DNA of 64,000 nt from UBA4085 sp964556755 (GCA_964556755.1 CAZKXI010000001.1:62001-126000), one strand, 5' to 3'. Shown: positions 43,626 to 52,126, counted from the first letter of the stretch. Notes: generated by a model from the letters alone, not told the origin. Numbers and translations are program-made.

Positions 43626-43978
43626 CTCTCTTCTCCCTATTCCGGGAAGCCCTTGCGGTTCAGGGTACCGGCCAACGGCGAAATCGCGAGGGCCTAGCCT
43701 TTTTCCACCCCTCCCCGAGGGAAGCCGATCCCCGCGGGGACGGTTGAAGCAGCGTCCCTGCGAGGACTGCGCAAGCTCCGCGGCCGCCGGAGTATGTTTG
43801 AGCACGCCACTCCCTCGGTGGATAGAGATGGAGTGGGTGGTCAAACGAGATCGTGTGGGTAAGCCTGCGGAGTTGCGGAGGCGCCGAGGGGATCGGTGGA
43901 AAAAGGCGTTAAAGGCCCGAAGCCGCCGGGACGGTACCCCGAACCGCTCTCCCCGGAATGGGGAGTTGATTCTAGTCT
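43626..43978. other. 353-base non-coding stretch with strong hairpins between convergent genes
   Basis: No convincing gene is seen in any frame; a 95-codon open frame at 43744-44031 is basic and low in family character. A long hairpin at 43796-43846 pairs GTTTGA with TCAAAC, CAC with GTG and CCACTCC with GGAGTGG around a 16-base loop. At 43949-43965, CTCCCC-GGAAT-GGGGAG forms a compact stem followed by TTGATTCT, possibly a terminator on the plus strand. Together these could be a structured RNA or a remnant of a mobile element; I recognise no known RNA family. Confidence 0.35.
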
Positions 43979-44983
43979 TCAGCGCCAGTCGGGAAAAACG
44001 TCCCGGGCTCCGCTCCCGAAGAGCGGGGTGACGCGCCGAGTCCCCACCCTGACCACCATCAGCGACCAGGTCCCCTGTGTGGGATAGTGCTCGGTGCCGG
44101 AGCTGAAGACGATGGACCGGCCATCCGGCGACCAGGAGGCAAAATAGTCGTAGGTCTCCGGCCGCTCGGTCAGCCTCTCCTTGCCGCTGCCGTCGGGGTT
44201 CATGATCCAGATATCTCCCTTGCCGTCGGCCTCGGAGGAGGTGTACGCGATCTTCGATCCGTCGGGCGAGAAATGGGGCCGGCAGGCCCGCCCGCCCTCG
44301 GTCAGGGCCCGGGCCGCCTTCGCCCCTAGGTCGGCGACATAGACGTCCCAGCCGCGCAGGCGTTTGCCGGTGAAGGCCAGAAGAGGCGCGGCGGGGGAGA
44401 ATTCGGGCAGGGCCGAGGAGCCGTCGAACCCCGGCAGAAGGGGCCGGGCCTCGCCTCCCTCCAGATCCGTCTCCATCAGGACAAAGGAGCGGCCCAATCC
44501 ACGCCGACGCTCCTCGGTGAAGGCCAGCCGGGTCCCGTCGGGGAACCATCCCTCTTCGATCGCGTCGGCTCCGGAACGGGTGACCTGGCGGACCCCGGAC
44601 CCGTCGGCGGCCATGACGTGGATCTGGAAGCGCCCCGTCCGGTTGGAGCTGAAGGCGATCCGGCGGCCGTCCGGCGACCACTTGGGGAACTCGTCCGAGG
44701 CCGGATCGTCGGTCAGCCGGCGCAGGCCCGTCCCGGTCAGCAGATAGATGTCGTTGTCGCCGTCCAGGTCCGATTGGAAGACGATGCCGCCGCCGAACTC
44801 GAAAGCCGGCCGGTAGGCGGACAGGTCGACGGTCGGAGCCGGCGCGGCGGCGGAGACCGGGCCCAAGGCCGCGCGACGCCGGATCAGGCCCGAAGCTGTC
44901 CATAGCGCGGCGGCAGCCGCGACGATGACGATCGCGGCAAAGACGGCAAACCGCCGCCACGGGCCGCGGGCGTCTCCGCTCAT
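43979..44983 (-). CDS. membrane-anchored TolB-like beta-propeller protein
   Basis: A 334-residue protein: an N-terminal membrane anchor at about 12-32 (FAVFAAIVIVAAAAALW), then a periplasmic beta-propeller with WD40-like/TolB repeats, each with SPDG or similar followed by a hydrophobic strand: SPDGRRIAFSSNRTG, FPDGTRLAFTEE, SPDGSKIAYTSSEADG, SPDGRSIVFSSGTEHYP. No TolB N-terminal domain is visible, so it is not the Tol-Pal TolB. TAAAAT at 44995-44990 predicts a transcript starting at the ATG itself. It probably acts as a periplasmic scaffold or sensor; partners are unknown. Confidence 0.75.
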   Translation of the reverse strand: MSGDARGPWRRFAVFAAIVIVAAAAALWTASGLIRRRAALGPVSAAAPAPTVDLSAYRPAFEFGGGIVFQSDLDGDNDIYLLTGTGLRRLTDDPASDEFPKWSPDGRRIAFSSNRTGRFQIHVMAADGSGVRQVTRSGADAIEEGWFPDGTRLAFTEERRRGLGRSFVLMETDLEGGEARPLLPGFDGSSALPEFSPAAPLLAFTGKRLRGWDVYVADLGAKAARALTEGGRACRPHFSPDGSKIAYTSSEADGKGDIWIMNPDGSGKERLTERPETYDYFASWSPDGRSIVFSSGTEHYPTQGTWSLMVVRVGTRRVTPLFGSGARDVFPDWR

Positions 44984-44989
44984 GCTCCC

Positions 44990-44995
44990 ATTTTA
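44990..44995 (-). promoter_or_regulatory. -10 box of the propeller gene
   Basis: TAAAAT on the minus strand (44995-44990); 7 bases further is the ATG at 44983, so the predicted leader is 0 nt. No good -35 is seen 17-18 bp upstream. Confidence 0.4.
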
Positions 44996-45147
44996 AGCCA
45001 GGAGGACGGACGAGACCAGCCTTCCCGCCTCAACACCGTCTTTAGCACCGCCGTCGAACCCTGCTCCACACTGGCATTTCCCCGGCGAGAATTCAGCCCC
45101 TCGATAAGACCGGGCCCCTCCGACTTGCGGCGCCATAAGCCCCCCGA

Positions 45148-45176
45148 TTGAGGCGGGATACATCCTATGGTATAAA
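45148..45176 (+). promoter_or_regulatory. promoter of the small barrel protein at 45195
   Basis: TTGAGG (45148-45153), 17 bp, TATAAA (45171-45176). Predicted leader is about 12 nt, and no Shine-Dalgarno is seen before the ATG. Confidence 0.5.
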
Positions 45177-45194
45177 CCGTCGAGAGCCGCCCCC

Positions 45195-45821
45195 ATGAGA
45201 ATTCGTCGCCTGGCCGCCTTAGCCGCCGCGGTCCTTCCGCTTGCCTTTCTCCTCGTTCCGCCCCGCCTGGCCGGGCAGGAGGAGATCATCCCCTACGGCC
45301 GCGCAAAGTCCGAGTCCCAGGCTTGGATCGGCCTCCGGGCGGGATCGTTCCTGCCGGGCGACGGAGTTCTGCGGGAAGTCTACGGCTCGAGCGGGCTCCT
45401 CCTCGGCCTGACCGCCGGGTTCGACCTCCATCGCTCGGCCGGCTTTTCCCTGGCGGCCGGCCTCGATGCCGGCCGATTCAGCCGCGCGGGCGTCTCGACC
45501 CTCTCGGCCACTCCGGCCAGCCTGACGCTCGTCCCCGTCGCGGCTTCCCTCCGGGCCCGCTTCGGAGCCGGCCGGCTGGCTTTCTGGCTCGAAGCCGGCG
45601 GCAAGATCGTGTTCTACACCGAGGACAGCGCCTGGCTCCTGAGTCAGGGCAGCGCCCTCGGCTTCCTGGCCGGCGGCGGGGCGGAATGGACCCTGGGGGG
45701 CGGGCCGGCCCTGCACCTATTCGTCCGTTGGTCCCAAGCGGACGAGAAGATGGACGGCTTCACCGTCCATCTGGGGGGCTGGGAGGTCGGGGCTTCGCTG
45801 GTCTACCGCTTCGGGATCTGA
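45195..45821 (+). CDS. small outer-membrane beta-barrel-like protein
   Basis: A 208-residue protein with a signal peptide at about 1-28 (MRIRRLAALAAAVLPLAFLL, then GQE). The mature part has alternating hydrophobic/polar strands with glycines (WIGLRAGSFLPGDG, VYGSSGLLLGLTAGFDL, LAFWLEAGGKIVFYTED, GWEVGASLVYRF), ending in Tyr-Arg-Phe-Gly-Ile like other barrels with a terminal aromatic. This resembles OmpA-like/OmpW-like 8-strand proteins; function is unknown. It resembles the barrel at 51417 in size and pattern (VYASGGGIGGLAITAAL versus VYGSSGLLLGLTAGF). Confidence 0.72.
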   Translation: MRIRRLAALAAAVLPLAFLLVPPRLAGQEEIIPYGRAKSESQAWIGLRAGSFLPGDGVLREVYGSSGLLLGLTAGFDLHRSAGFSLAAGLDAGRFSRAGVSTLSATPASLTLVPVAASLRARFGAGRLAFWLEAGGKIVFYTEDSAWLLSQGSALGFLAGGGAEWTLGGGPALHLFVRWSQADEKMDGFTVHLGGWEVGASLVYRFGI

Positions 45822-47554
45822 AGCCCGATGAAGATCCGGCTCCGGGCGTCGGTCTCGTCCGCCGAATAATCCTCTTCCGAGCTCAGGGGGCTTTCGTGGC
45901 CGGCCGCGTCCAGGGACGTGACCGCGTAGAGATAAGTCACCCCCTTGGCTAGGCCGGCGTCGATATAGGAGAAGATCGTCCCCTCGACTTCGGAGATCGC
46001 GGTGTAGGACTCGTCTTCGTCGGCCCGCTTCCGGTAGACGCGGTAGCGGGCGACGGCCGCCACATCGTCGTTGGCCGGATTGTAAGCCCACGTCACCTGA
46101 TTGACCGTCCGCACCTGGAAGAGGCTGCGGTCGGTGTGGGTAGACCAGGCCACGCTCAGCGGCGCGAAGAGGCCCTGCACCTGCACCGTCTTGATCGCCG
46201 AGCCGGGCTTGCCCAGGTTGTCGACGACGGTCAGCTTGACTCCGAAATTCCCGCGCTTCTGGTAGGTGTGATTGACGGTCCGGCCGCTTCCCGTGGTGCC
46301 GTCGCCGAAGATCCAGGAGTAGCTGGCGATGGAGCCGTCGGGATCGTAGGAGGCCGAGCCGTCGAAGGAGACCGTCAGGGGGGCGATGCCGGTCGAAGGG
46401 GAGAAGACAAAGTCGGCCACGGGAGCCCGGTTGGAGGTGGTCCCCCCGCCCGAACCCGAAGTCGAGTAGTAGATCTCCCCGCCCGCGTCCCAGGCGACGT
46501 GGATGACCCCCGATCCGTCGATGGCCGCGTCGCAGAAGGTGGCGCCGGCGCTGCCGGAGACGGCGCTCTGGCCCGACCAGCTCCCGTTCTGGTACACGTT
46601 CTGGTAGACCGCCATGCCGTTGCCGTAGGCGCCGACTTGCCAGACCGCGCAGAGCTTGCCGGATTGCTCGGCCAAAGAAGGGTAGTGGAGCATCGTCTGG
46701 TCGGAGATATTCTGCGGCGAGCTGAATCCGGATCCGGTCCAGGCGCAGTGCTGGACGATCCGGTCGGGATCGGGGACGGGGGTGAAGACGATGTGGGGCG
46801 TGGAGCCGTCGGCGTACTCGACCACGGGATGCTGCTGGGAGATCGAGGAGGGAGCCAGCCGCGTGCCGGAGCTCCAGCCGGCCCCGTAGCCCGCGCCGCG
46901 GACCGCGTAGGCGGCCTGGTAGATGTCGCCGCTCTTCTCCACCCAGCAGGACATGGCCTGTCCCGATCCGACGCCGATGTCGGGGAACTTCGACCGGCGC
47001 CCGCCCTCGCTGACCTGCTGGACTCCCTCCCAGCCTCCGTTGATCCGGGCTCGGGTCAGGATCGTCCCGTCGCTCGACCACCAGGTGCAGAAGAGGTCGC
47101 CGCCGGCCGTGGCGGCGATCCGGGCCCCGTCCAAGCCGCTGCCGGAGCCGATCTGGGAGACGTCGCTCCAGCCGCCCCCGGAGCCGACGCGGAGCATGAC
47201 CGCGTTCTGGGCCGTCCAGATGACGTAGAGGTTGCCGGAGCCGTCCAGGTCGCAGCCGCAGAGCATCAGGGTGTCGCTCCAGACGCGGCCCGACTCGCTC
47301 AGGTTGACGGGGCCGCTCCAGGCGCCCGTAGCCTTGTCCCGGCGGCTGTAGAAGAGGTCGCCGTTGCCCGAGCCGTAGATCTCGGCCCAGACGGCGTGGA
47401 CGTCGCCGGCGCTATCGACGGCCAGCCGGGGGAACCAGGAGCCGTAGGAGGAGTTGGAGATGTTGACCTGGGCCCAAGCGGCTGTAGCCGAAATGGACAT
47501 GAAAAGAAAAAGGAGCCCGGCGATCCTCGCCGGGCTCCTTCTCGTTCGCTTCAA
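45803..47554 (-). CDS. secreted propeller-PKD-FnIII protein, TTG start
   Basis: About 583 residues: signal peptide at about 1-28 (KRTRR, hydrophobic IAGLLFLFMSISATAA, then WAQ); a beta-propeller-like region at 30-370 with repeated GDLFYSRRD/DGARIAA type blades; a PKD domain at about 385-465 (PVADFVFSPSTGIAPLTVSF, FGDGTT); and an FnIII domain at about 480-575 (YRVYRKRADEDES, TYLYAVTSLDAAGHES). The start is TTG at 47554: AGGAG lies 5 bases before it and it gives a complete signal peptide. The ATG at 47500 would leave only 11 residues before the mature protein. A terminator-type hairpin lies within the signal codons. It is probably a cell-surface or secreted adhesin or lectin. Confidence 0.75.
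   Translation of the reverse strand: MKRTRRSPARIAGLLFLFMSISATAAWAQVNISNSSYGSWFPRLAVDSAGDVHAVWAEIYGSGNGDLFYSRRDKATGAWSGPVNLSESGRVWSDTLMLCGCDLDGSGNLYVIWTAQNAVMLRVGSGGGWSDVSQIGSGSGLDGARIAATAGGDLFCTWWSSDGTILTRARINGGWEGVQQVSEGGRRSKFPDIGVGSGQAMSCWVEKSGDIYQAAYAVRGAGYGAGWSSGTRLAPSSISQQHPVVEYADGSTPHIVFTPVPDPDRIVQHCAWTGSGFSSPQNISDQTMLHYPSLAEQSGKLCAVWQVGAYGNGMAVYQNVYQNGSWSGQSAVSGSAGATFCDAAIDGSGVIHVAWDAGGEIYYSTSGSGGGTTSNRAPVADFVFSPSTGIAPLTVSFDGSASYDPDGSIASYSWIFGDGTTGSGRTVNHTYQKRGNFGVKLTVVDNLGKPGSAIKTVQVQGLFAPLSVAWSTHTDRSLFQVRTVNQVTWAYNPANDDVAAVARYRVYRKRADEDESYTAISEVEGTIFSYIDAGLAKGVTYLYAVTSLDAAGHESPLSSEEDYSADETDARSRIFIGLQIPKR
47501..47540 (-). terminator. intrinsic terminator hairpin overlapping the signal-peptide codons
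   Basis: On the minus strand a 14-bp perfect stem (AAGGAGCCCGGCGA with TCGCCGGGCTCCTT, 3-base loop at 47524-47526) is followed by TTTTCTTTTC. It lies 28 bases past the stop of the upstream gene (47569). It has the complete form of a Rho-independent terminator, yet it lies inside the coding region that begins at 47554. Confidence 0.7.
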
Positions 47555-47568
47555 ACGGGCTCCTGGAG

Positions 47569-48975
47569 TCAGAACTCGACCATCTCGCTTTCGCCGCCGG
47601 TGGGATTGGCGGTGCAGATCCCGAAGCGCCGCTTCACCGATAGGCTGTTGAAGGTGAAGGAGGCGCTCAACGTGGACTTGCCCACGCTCATGAGCAGCCG
47701 GTACTCGCCGCTGCCTTCCTTGACATAGATGTTGTAGCCGCCGACATAGGCGTCGGTGTTGGCCGAATTGGCGGTCCAGGACAGGTTGTAGGTGATCTCG
47801 GGGGACTTGCGGAGGCCCTTGGACTTGATGGCGGCGGTCGGGTTGATCGGAGGATAGATGAAGCGCGGCGTGATGGGGGCGATGGAGTAGACGTAGATGT
47901 CCGAGCCGGTGGAGGTCCAATCCGACATGCACAGGGCCACGTTGCCGTAGCCGTCGGCCGAGAGCCCGACGACCTTGTTCATGTTGGAGAGGAGCCCCTG
48001 GCCCGCGGACCAGGACCCCGACACGTTGTGGACATAGGCCGCGCCGCTTCCGGTGTCGCCGCCGCCCAGCTGGGCCACGACGTGGGTGTGCAGATCGGGA
48101 TCCACGGCCGCCCGCGGATAGTGCTGCATGCCGAAGGGGATGACGATCTCGCGGGCCGCCCCTGTGGTGGGCCGGATGATACGGATCTCGGCCCCGTTCT
48201 CGAGCACGGCGTCGATGTCTCCCCAGGCCAGAACCGGGACATTGTCCGGACCGACAGTGATCGAGGGGTGGGACGAGCTGCCGCCGGAGGTGGTCGCTAT
48301 CTTGCCTTCCGCCCAATTGCCGCCGGCCGCCCGGCTGGAGTAGTAGTTCTTATAGACGCCGTTGCTGCCCTTCTCGCGCCAGACGGCGTAGGCCGTGTTA
48401 TTGGGGCCGACGGCGACGCCGCCCTGCTTGCCGTATCCGGCGCTCAGTCTGACGGGGGCTTCCCAGACGCCGTTGATCTTGGAGGCGCAGTAGGCCCGCC
48501 CGGCCGAGTCGCTGGAGAAGAAGACGTGCAGCGTCCCGTTGGAGTCGATGGCCGGCTGGGGCTCGTCCCAGCCATAGCCCGCGGCGACCGTCTCGACGGG
48601 TCCCCAGGCCTTGGTCCGGGGATCATAGACCCGGACGTAAGTGATGTCGCCGATATCCACGCCCCAGGCGACGGCCACCTGGCCGCGGGGCCCGACGCCG
48701 ATGCCCGGCCGCTCGCCGCGCATATACTCGTCGCCGGTGACATTGAAGGGCGTCGTGGACGTCGTGCCGTCGTACTTGACGTACATGATGGGATGGCCCA
48801 GATCCGTGTCGTCTTCAAAGACGACATGCAGGACACCGTCCGGGCCGAAGGCGCACTGGGACCAGCGGACGCCATGGTAGACCGTGGCGACCTTGGTCAT
48901 ATTGCTCATGGTCTGAGCGAAGGGCAAACCCGCCAGCAGGAGGATGGCGGCGATGAGGGCCAGGGATCTTTTCAT
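47569..48975 (-). CDS. secreted beta-propeller protein with FnIII domain
   Basis: A 468-residue protein. Signal peptide 1-20 (KRSLALIAAILLLAGLPFAQ); then repeated blades of about 45-60 residues with GPDGVLHVVFEDD, GPRGQVAVAWG, DSNGTLHVFFSSDS, GPNNTAYAVWREKG and GPDNVPVLAWGD, the pattern of BNR/sialidase-like or lectin propellers; and a C-terminal FnIII-like domain (residues 370-468, YNLSWTANSANTDAYVGGYN). The ATG at 48975 has AAGGAG 6 bases upstream. Promoter TTGACA (49032-49027), 18 bp, CATCAT (49008-49003). Its neighbour downstream has the same design. Confidence 0.8.
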   Translation of the reverse strand: MKRSLALIAAILLLAGLPFAQTMSNMTKVATVYHGVRWSQCAFGPDGVLHVVFEDDTDLGHPIMYVKYDGTTSTTPFNVTGDEYMRGERPGIGVGPRGQVAVAWGVDIGDITYVRVYDPRTKAWGPVETVAAGYGWDEPQPAIDSNGTLHVFFSSDSAGRAYCASKINGVWEAPVRLSAGYGKQGGVAVGPNNTAYAVWREKGSNGVYKNYYSSRAAGGNWAEGKIATTSGGSSSHPSITVGPDNVPVLAWGDIDAVLENGAEIRIIRPTTGAAREIVIPFGMQHYPRAAVDPDLHTHVVAQLGGGDTGSGAAYVHNVSGSWSAGQGLLSNMNKVVGLSADGYGNVALCMSDWTSTGSDIYVYSIAPITPRFIYPPINPTAAIKSKGLRKSPEITYNLSWTANSANTDAYVGGYNIYVKEGSGEYRLLMSVGKSTLSASFTFNSLSVKRRFGICTANPTGGESEMVEF

Positions 48976-49002
48976 ACAGGACTCCTTGGTGAATTCCCCG
49001 AC

Positions 49003-49032
49003 ATGATGCCCTAAGACCTTCGCCCTTGTCAA
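49003..49032 (-). promoter_or_regulatory. promoter of the propeller/FnIII pair
   Basis: TTGACA (49032-49027), 18 bp, CATCAT (49008-49003), minus strand, leader about 21 nt. It faces away from the plus-strand promoter at 49043-49071, with 10 bases between the two -35 boxes. Confidence 0.5.
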
Positions 49033-49042
49033 CGTAAAAAGA

Positions 49043-49071
49043 TTGAAATGCGGGCCTTTTCCGGCTATATT
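49043..49071 (+). promoter_or_regulatory. promoter of the SGNH hydrolase gene
   Basis: TTGAAA (49043-49048), 17 bp, TATATT (49066-49071), predicted leader about 7 nt to the ATG at 49085. It rules out an upstream start at 49043. Confidence 0.6.
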
Positions 49072-49084
49072 GAGGCCCACACCC

Positions 49085-50167
49085 ATGCGGCCCATAGCGG
49101 ACGGGAGACCGAGACATCGCCGGTCGGGCCTCGTCTGCCTGGTGATTCTTCTCGCGGCGGTCGCCCCGGCCATCGTCCCCGGCCAAGATCGGATCGGGCC
49201 GGTCCGCCTCCCTGGGAGCGAGGGGGCCTTTCATCCGGCCGTCCGCGGCCCCATCTTCAACCCGGCCCTCAACGAGAACCGGTATGTCGGCTTCGGCGAC
49301 AGCATCACCTACGGCACGATCAACCACGAGGACGCCCCCGAGCTGGGGTACATCCCCCGCCTGGACGCCCTCCTCGACGCCAATTTGGCTCCTTCGGAGG
49401 TCGTCAACGAGGGGCTGGGCGGCGAAGAGACAAGCGGCGGGCTCCTGCGCATCGGCACGGTCATCGCCCTCCGCCAAGCCCGCTATATCCTCATCATGGA
49501 AGGGACCAACGACGTCACCTTCCTCCGCCCGGTCTCGAGCAGCATCGCCAACCTCCGCTCCATGCTCAATCTGTGTCTCAATTACGGGATGCTTCCGGTC
49601 CTGGCCACGATCGTCCCCCGGCGCGACGCCAAGTGGGCCGTCGAGGACTACCGGACCATCCACAACGGACTCAACGCGGCCATCCGGCTGCTGGCCGCGG
49701 AGATGAGCGTCCCCCTGGCCGACATGGACAAGGCCTTCACCGACTACGTCCCGGGCGGCCCCGAAGCCCTGCTGTCGGAGGACCTCAAGCACCCCAACGA
49801 GACCGGCTACCAGGTCATGGCCAAGACCTGGGCGGCCGTCATCGAGACCCTGCCCTTCCCGCCGGAAAGCGTCAGGGCGGTCGCCGGAGAGGACAAGATT
49901 TTGTTTTACCGCCGGACGGGTAATGTGGTAACTTGGCTGCCGAACGCCAAGTCCGTGTCCACCGGAACGGCCCTGAGCTACAAGGTCTACCGGAGGAAGA
50001 AGGGCGAAGCCGTGAGCGCCTTCTTGATGCTGGCCCCGGTCGAGGGCGCCGAGTCCTACTTCGACACCTCGGCCGTCCGCGGCACGATCTACGAGTATGT
50101 CGTGTCAGCGGTCGGTGCCGACGGCGTGGAAGGGCCTTGTTCCGCTGTAGCCGCCTTGGTCCCCTAG
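49085..50167 (+). CDS. secreted SGNH/GDSL hydrolase with C-terminal FnIII-like domain
   Basis: A 360-residue protein with a signal peptide at about 1-32 (RRSGLVCLVILLAAVAPAIV, then GQ). The SGNH blocks are present: VGFGDSITYGT (catalytic Ser) near residue 67, EGLGGEETSG near 109, MEGTNDVTF near 138, and LKHPNETGYQVM (catalytic His, with Asn in place of the usual preceding residue) near 236. The last 100 residues form an FnIII-like domain (YKVYRRKKGEAVSAFLML, YEYVVSAVGADG). Family members remove acyl groups from glycans or lipids. The upstream start at 49043 is excluded because it overlaps the promoter. Confidence 0.85.
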   Translation: MRPIADGRPRHRRSGLVCLVILLAAVAPAIVPGQDRIGPVRLPGSEGAFHPAVRGPIFNPALNENRYVGFGDSITYGTINHEDAPELGYIPRLDALLDANLAPSEVVNEGLGGEETSGGLLRIGTVIALRQARYILIMEGTNDVTFLRPVSSSIANLRSMLNLCLNYGMLPVLATIVPRRDAKWAVEDYRTIHNGLNAAIRLLAAEMSVPLADMDKAFTDYVPGGPEALLSEDLKHPNETGYQVMAKTWAAVIETLPFPPESVRAVAGEDKILFYRRTGNVVTWLPNAKSVSTGTALSYKVYRRKKGEAVSAFLMLAPVEGAESYFDTSAVRGTIYEYVVSAVGADGVEGPCSAVAALVP

Positions 50168-50211
50168 ACCCGGGGACAAAGATAGACAGAATTCATCCAT
50201 CGGAGGATCGT

Positions 50212-51411
50212 ATGAAGAAGACGACGCTGATCACGGCCGGCTGCCTGCTGGCCGCGTTGCTCGCATTCGCCCCCCTGGCCCACGCTCAGGGCCAGAAGAC
50301 GCTCAAGAGCATCACCACCCAGATGGACGGCTCCAAGCTCGTGGTGACGGTCGCCATCGACGGCGAATTCACCCGCGAGGTGTCCTTCCTGACCTCGCCC
50401 AAGCGTCTCGTCGTCGATCTCCTCGGCGTCGCGGCCATCGAAGCCGCCCCCTACGCCCAAGTCGGGCAGGCCGGCGTGCTGGACATCCGGACGGGCCAAT
50501 TCCAACCCGAGACGGCCCGGGTCGTCTTTGACCTGGGCGCGGCCACCCCCGCCTACACCGTGACCGAGGCCCCCGGCGGGCTCAAGATCAGCTTCTGGCT
50601 GGAAGCCGGAGAGGAGACGGTCCCGGCCCAGCCCGTCGCCGGCCAGCCCGTCGCCGGCGAGCTGGAAGCGCCCCGGCCGGCCAAGGAGAGGAAGGTCCGC
50701 GAGCCGCAGTCCGAAGCCGAGCCCGGCGCGGCCCGGAGCGGGATGTTCTTCCGGGCCGGCGGCGGCTGGGCCTTCTTCCTCAAGCCCTACGAGGTCGAGA
50801 CGGAGTTCACCTATTACGGCGAGACCGCCAGCGGTATTGAGACGCACAATTGGAAGTCGGGGCTGGCCATCGAGGCCGCCATCGGGAAGTACATGACCGT
50901 GGGCAGCCTGCCGACCAAGGCCGGCCTGGAGTTCTCCTACTGGGAAGTCAAGCCCGAGTTCGGGATCACCATGTCCCTGCCCCATCCCTTCCTGTCCGAC
51001 ACCTACCGCGACGTCGACGCGTCCATGGCCGAGGGGCTGGCCACCAAGCTCTATCGCATCTCGCTCTTCGCCGAGTTCTCCCTTCTCGAGTCCAGCCACT
51101 TCACGCTCTCGCTGGGCCCGGTCCTCGGCCTGACCCTGGGCCAGCTCCTGAGCGTGTCGGACTACGGGATCGACGAAGTCGCGCCCTACGCGGCCGAGAA
51201 CGTCACCGTCGGCGAGCTGACCGTCCAGCAGGACTCCCTGTCCGTCCTCCATTTCGGCGCCATGCTCGGCCTCGAGTACCGGCTGGGCCGGCACCTGGCC
51301 CTGTCCCTGGACACCAAGTTGCTCCTCTTCAGCCCCCGCTCGGCGGCTCTGACGGAGAGCTTCAACATGATGCACGTGCAGCCGACCCTGTCGCTGCAGT
51401 ACAGCTTCTGA
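50212..51411 (+). CDS. AMIN-domain protein with outer-membrane barrel-like C-terminus
   Basis: A 399-residue protein. Signal peptide 1-25 (KKTTLITAGCLLAALLAFAP, then HAQ). An AMIN domain at about 30-130 (LKSITTQMDGSKLVVTVAID, PKRLVVDLLGV, ARVVFDLGAAT) is the peptidoglycan-binding fold of PilQ and AmiC. A Pro/Glu-rich linker with a tandem PVAGQPVAG repeat follows at about 140-180, then a glycine- and aromatic-rich part (MFFRAGGGWAFFLKPYEVE to LSLQYSF) with the C-terminal Phe of an outer membrane barrel. GGAGG precedes the ATG. Role unknown, likely an envelope anchor or porin-like protein. Confidence 0.82.
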   Translation: MKKTTLITAGCLLAALLAFAPLAHAQGQKTLKSITTQMDGSKLVVTVAIDGEFTREVSFLTSPKRLVVDLLGVAAIEAAPYAQVGQAGVLDIRTGQFQPETARVVFDLGAATPAYTVTEAPGGLKISFWLEAGEETVPAQPVAGQPVAGELEAPRPAKERKVREPQSEAEPGAARSGMFFRAGGGWAFFLKPYEVETEFTYYGETASGIETHNWKSGLAIEAAIGKYMTVGSLPTKAGLEFSYWEVKPEFGITMSLPHPFLSDTYRDVDASMAEGLATKLYRISLFAEFSLLESSHFTLSLGPVLGLTLGQLLSVSDYGIDEVAPYAAENVTVGELTVQQDSLSVLHFGAMLGLEYRLGRHLALSLDTKLLLFSPRSAALTESFNMMHVQPTLSLQYSF

Positions 51412-51416
51412 GGCGA

Positions 51417-52010
51417 ATGACCAAGCGCTGGATCGCGGCGGCGGTGCTGGCCCTGCTGGCGGGGGCCGCCTCTCCGCCGCGGGCGGCGGCCCAGGAGCCG
51501 GCCCGCCGGCCGGTGCGGCAGGGCTCCTTCGAGGTCTTCTTCGGCCGCTTCGGCATCAGCGACCCCGTCTTCAGCGAGGTCTACGCCTCGGGCGGCGGCA
51601 TCGGCGGCCTGGCCATCACGGCCGCGCTCTTTCTCAACATCGACTTCTATCTGGAAGCCAAGGCCTTCCCGAGGCGGGGCGAGCTGACCTTCACCAAGGA
51701 GAAGACCGACTTCGTCCTGATGCCCCTCTCGATCGGCTTCCGCTGGCGGGCGCCCCTCGGCCTCATCGAGCCCTTCATCGGAGGCGGGCTGGACTACGAC
51801 GTCTACTACGAGACCAACGCCATCGGCACCGCCCTCGACTACGCCGGCGGCTCCCATATCCTGGGCGGCCTCAGCCTACGGCCGGGCCGGAATTCCCCGA
51901 TCGCCCTGATGCTGCGGCTGCGCTATTCCATGGTCAAGGCCGAGCACGCCGGGATCGAGGTCGATCTCAGCGGGCTGGAGGCCGGCGCGTCCCTGGCTTT
52001 CCTGTTCTGA
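51417..52010 (+). CDS. small outer-membrane beta-barrel-like protein
   Basis: A 197-residue protein. Signal peptide about 1-26 (WIAAAVLALLAGAASPPRAAAQ). Strands such as GSFEVFFGRFGISDP, VYASGGGIGGLAITAALFLN, FVLMPLSIGFRWRAPLGL and EPFIGGGLDYDVYY fit an 8-strand OmpA/OmpW-like barrel, ending in GASLAFLF with the terminal Phe. It starts 5 bases after the AMIN gene and probably shares its transcript. It is the sibling of the barrel at 45195. Function is unknown. Confidence 0.75.
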   Translation: MTKRWIAAAVLALLAGAASPPRAAAQEPARRPVRQGSFEVFFGRFGISDPVFSEVYASGGGIGGLAITAALFLNIDFYLEAKAFPRRGELTFTKEKTDFVLMPLSIGFRWRAPLGLIEPFIGGGLDYDVYYETNAIGTALDYAGGSHILGGLSLRPGRNSPIALMLRLRYSMVKAEHAGIEVDLSGLEAGASLAFLF

Positions 52011-52055
52011 TTCGCCGCCTTCAACCGTTTATTCCGATCTTTTATGTAAGATATA

Positions 52056-52084
52056 TTGATTCCCGGCCCGGCCGGCCTTATATT
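52056..52084 (+). promoter_or_regulatory. promoter of the lipoprotein-methyltransferase gene
   Basis: TTGATT (52056-52061), 17 bp, TATATT (52079-52084), predicted leader about 36 nt with AAAGGA before the ATG. Confidence 0.6.
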
Positions 52085-52126
52085 GGACTGTCGGCTGGGA
52101 TTCGGCCGCCGGAAAGGAACAACGTC

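Noticed and set aside
43744..44031. 95-codon basic open frame between the SPASM and propeller genes
   Set aside because: No start signals, overlaps the end of the minus-strand propeller gene, and its composition is just GC-rich basic codons.
42585..44960. 791-codon minus-strand open frame spanning the SPASM gene and the propeller gene
   Set aside because: Arises from GC-driven lack of stop codons. The true genes in these regions have family motifs in other frames.
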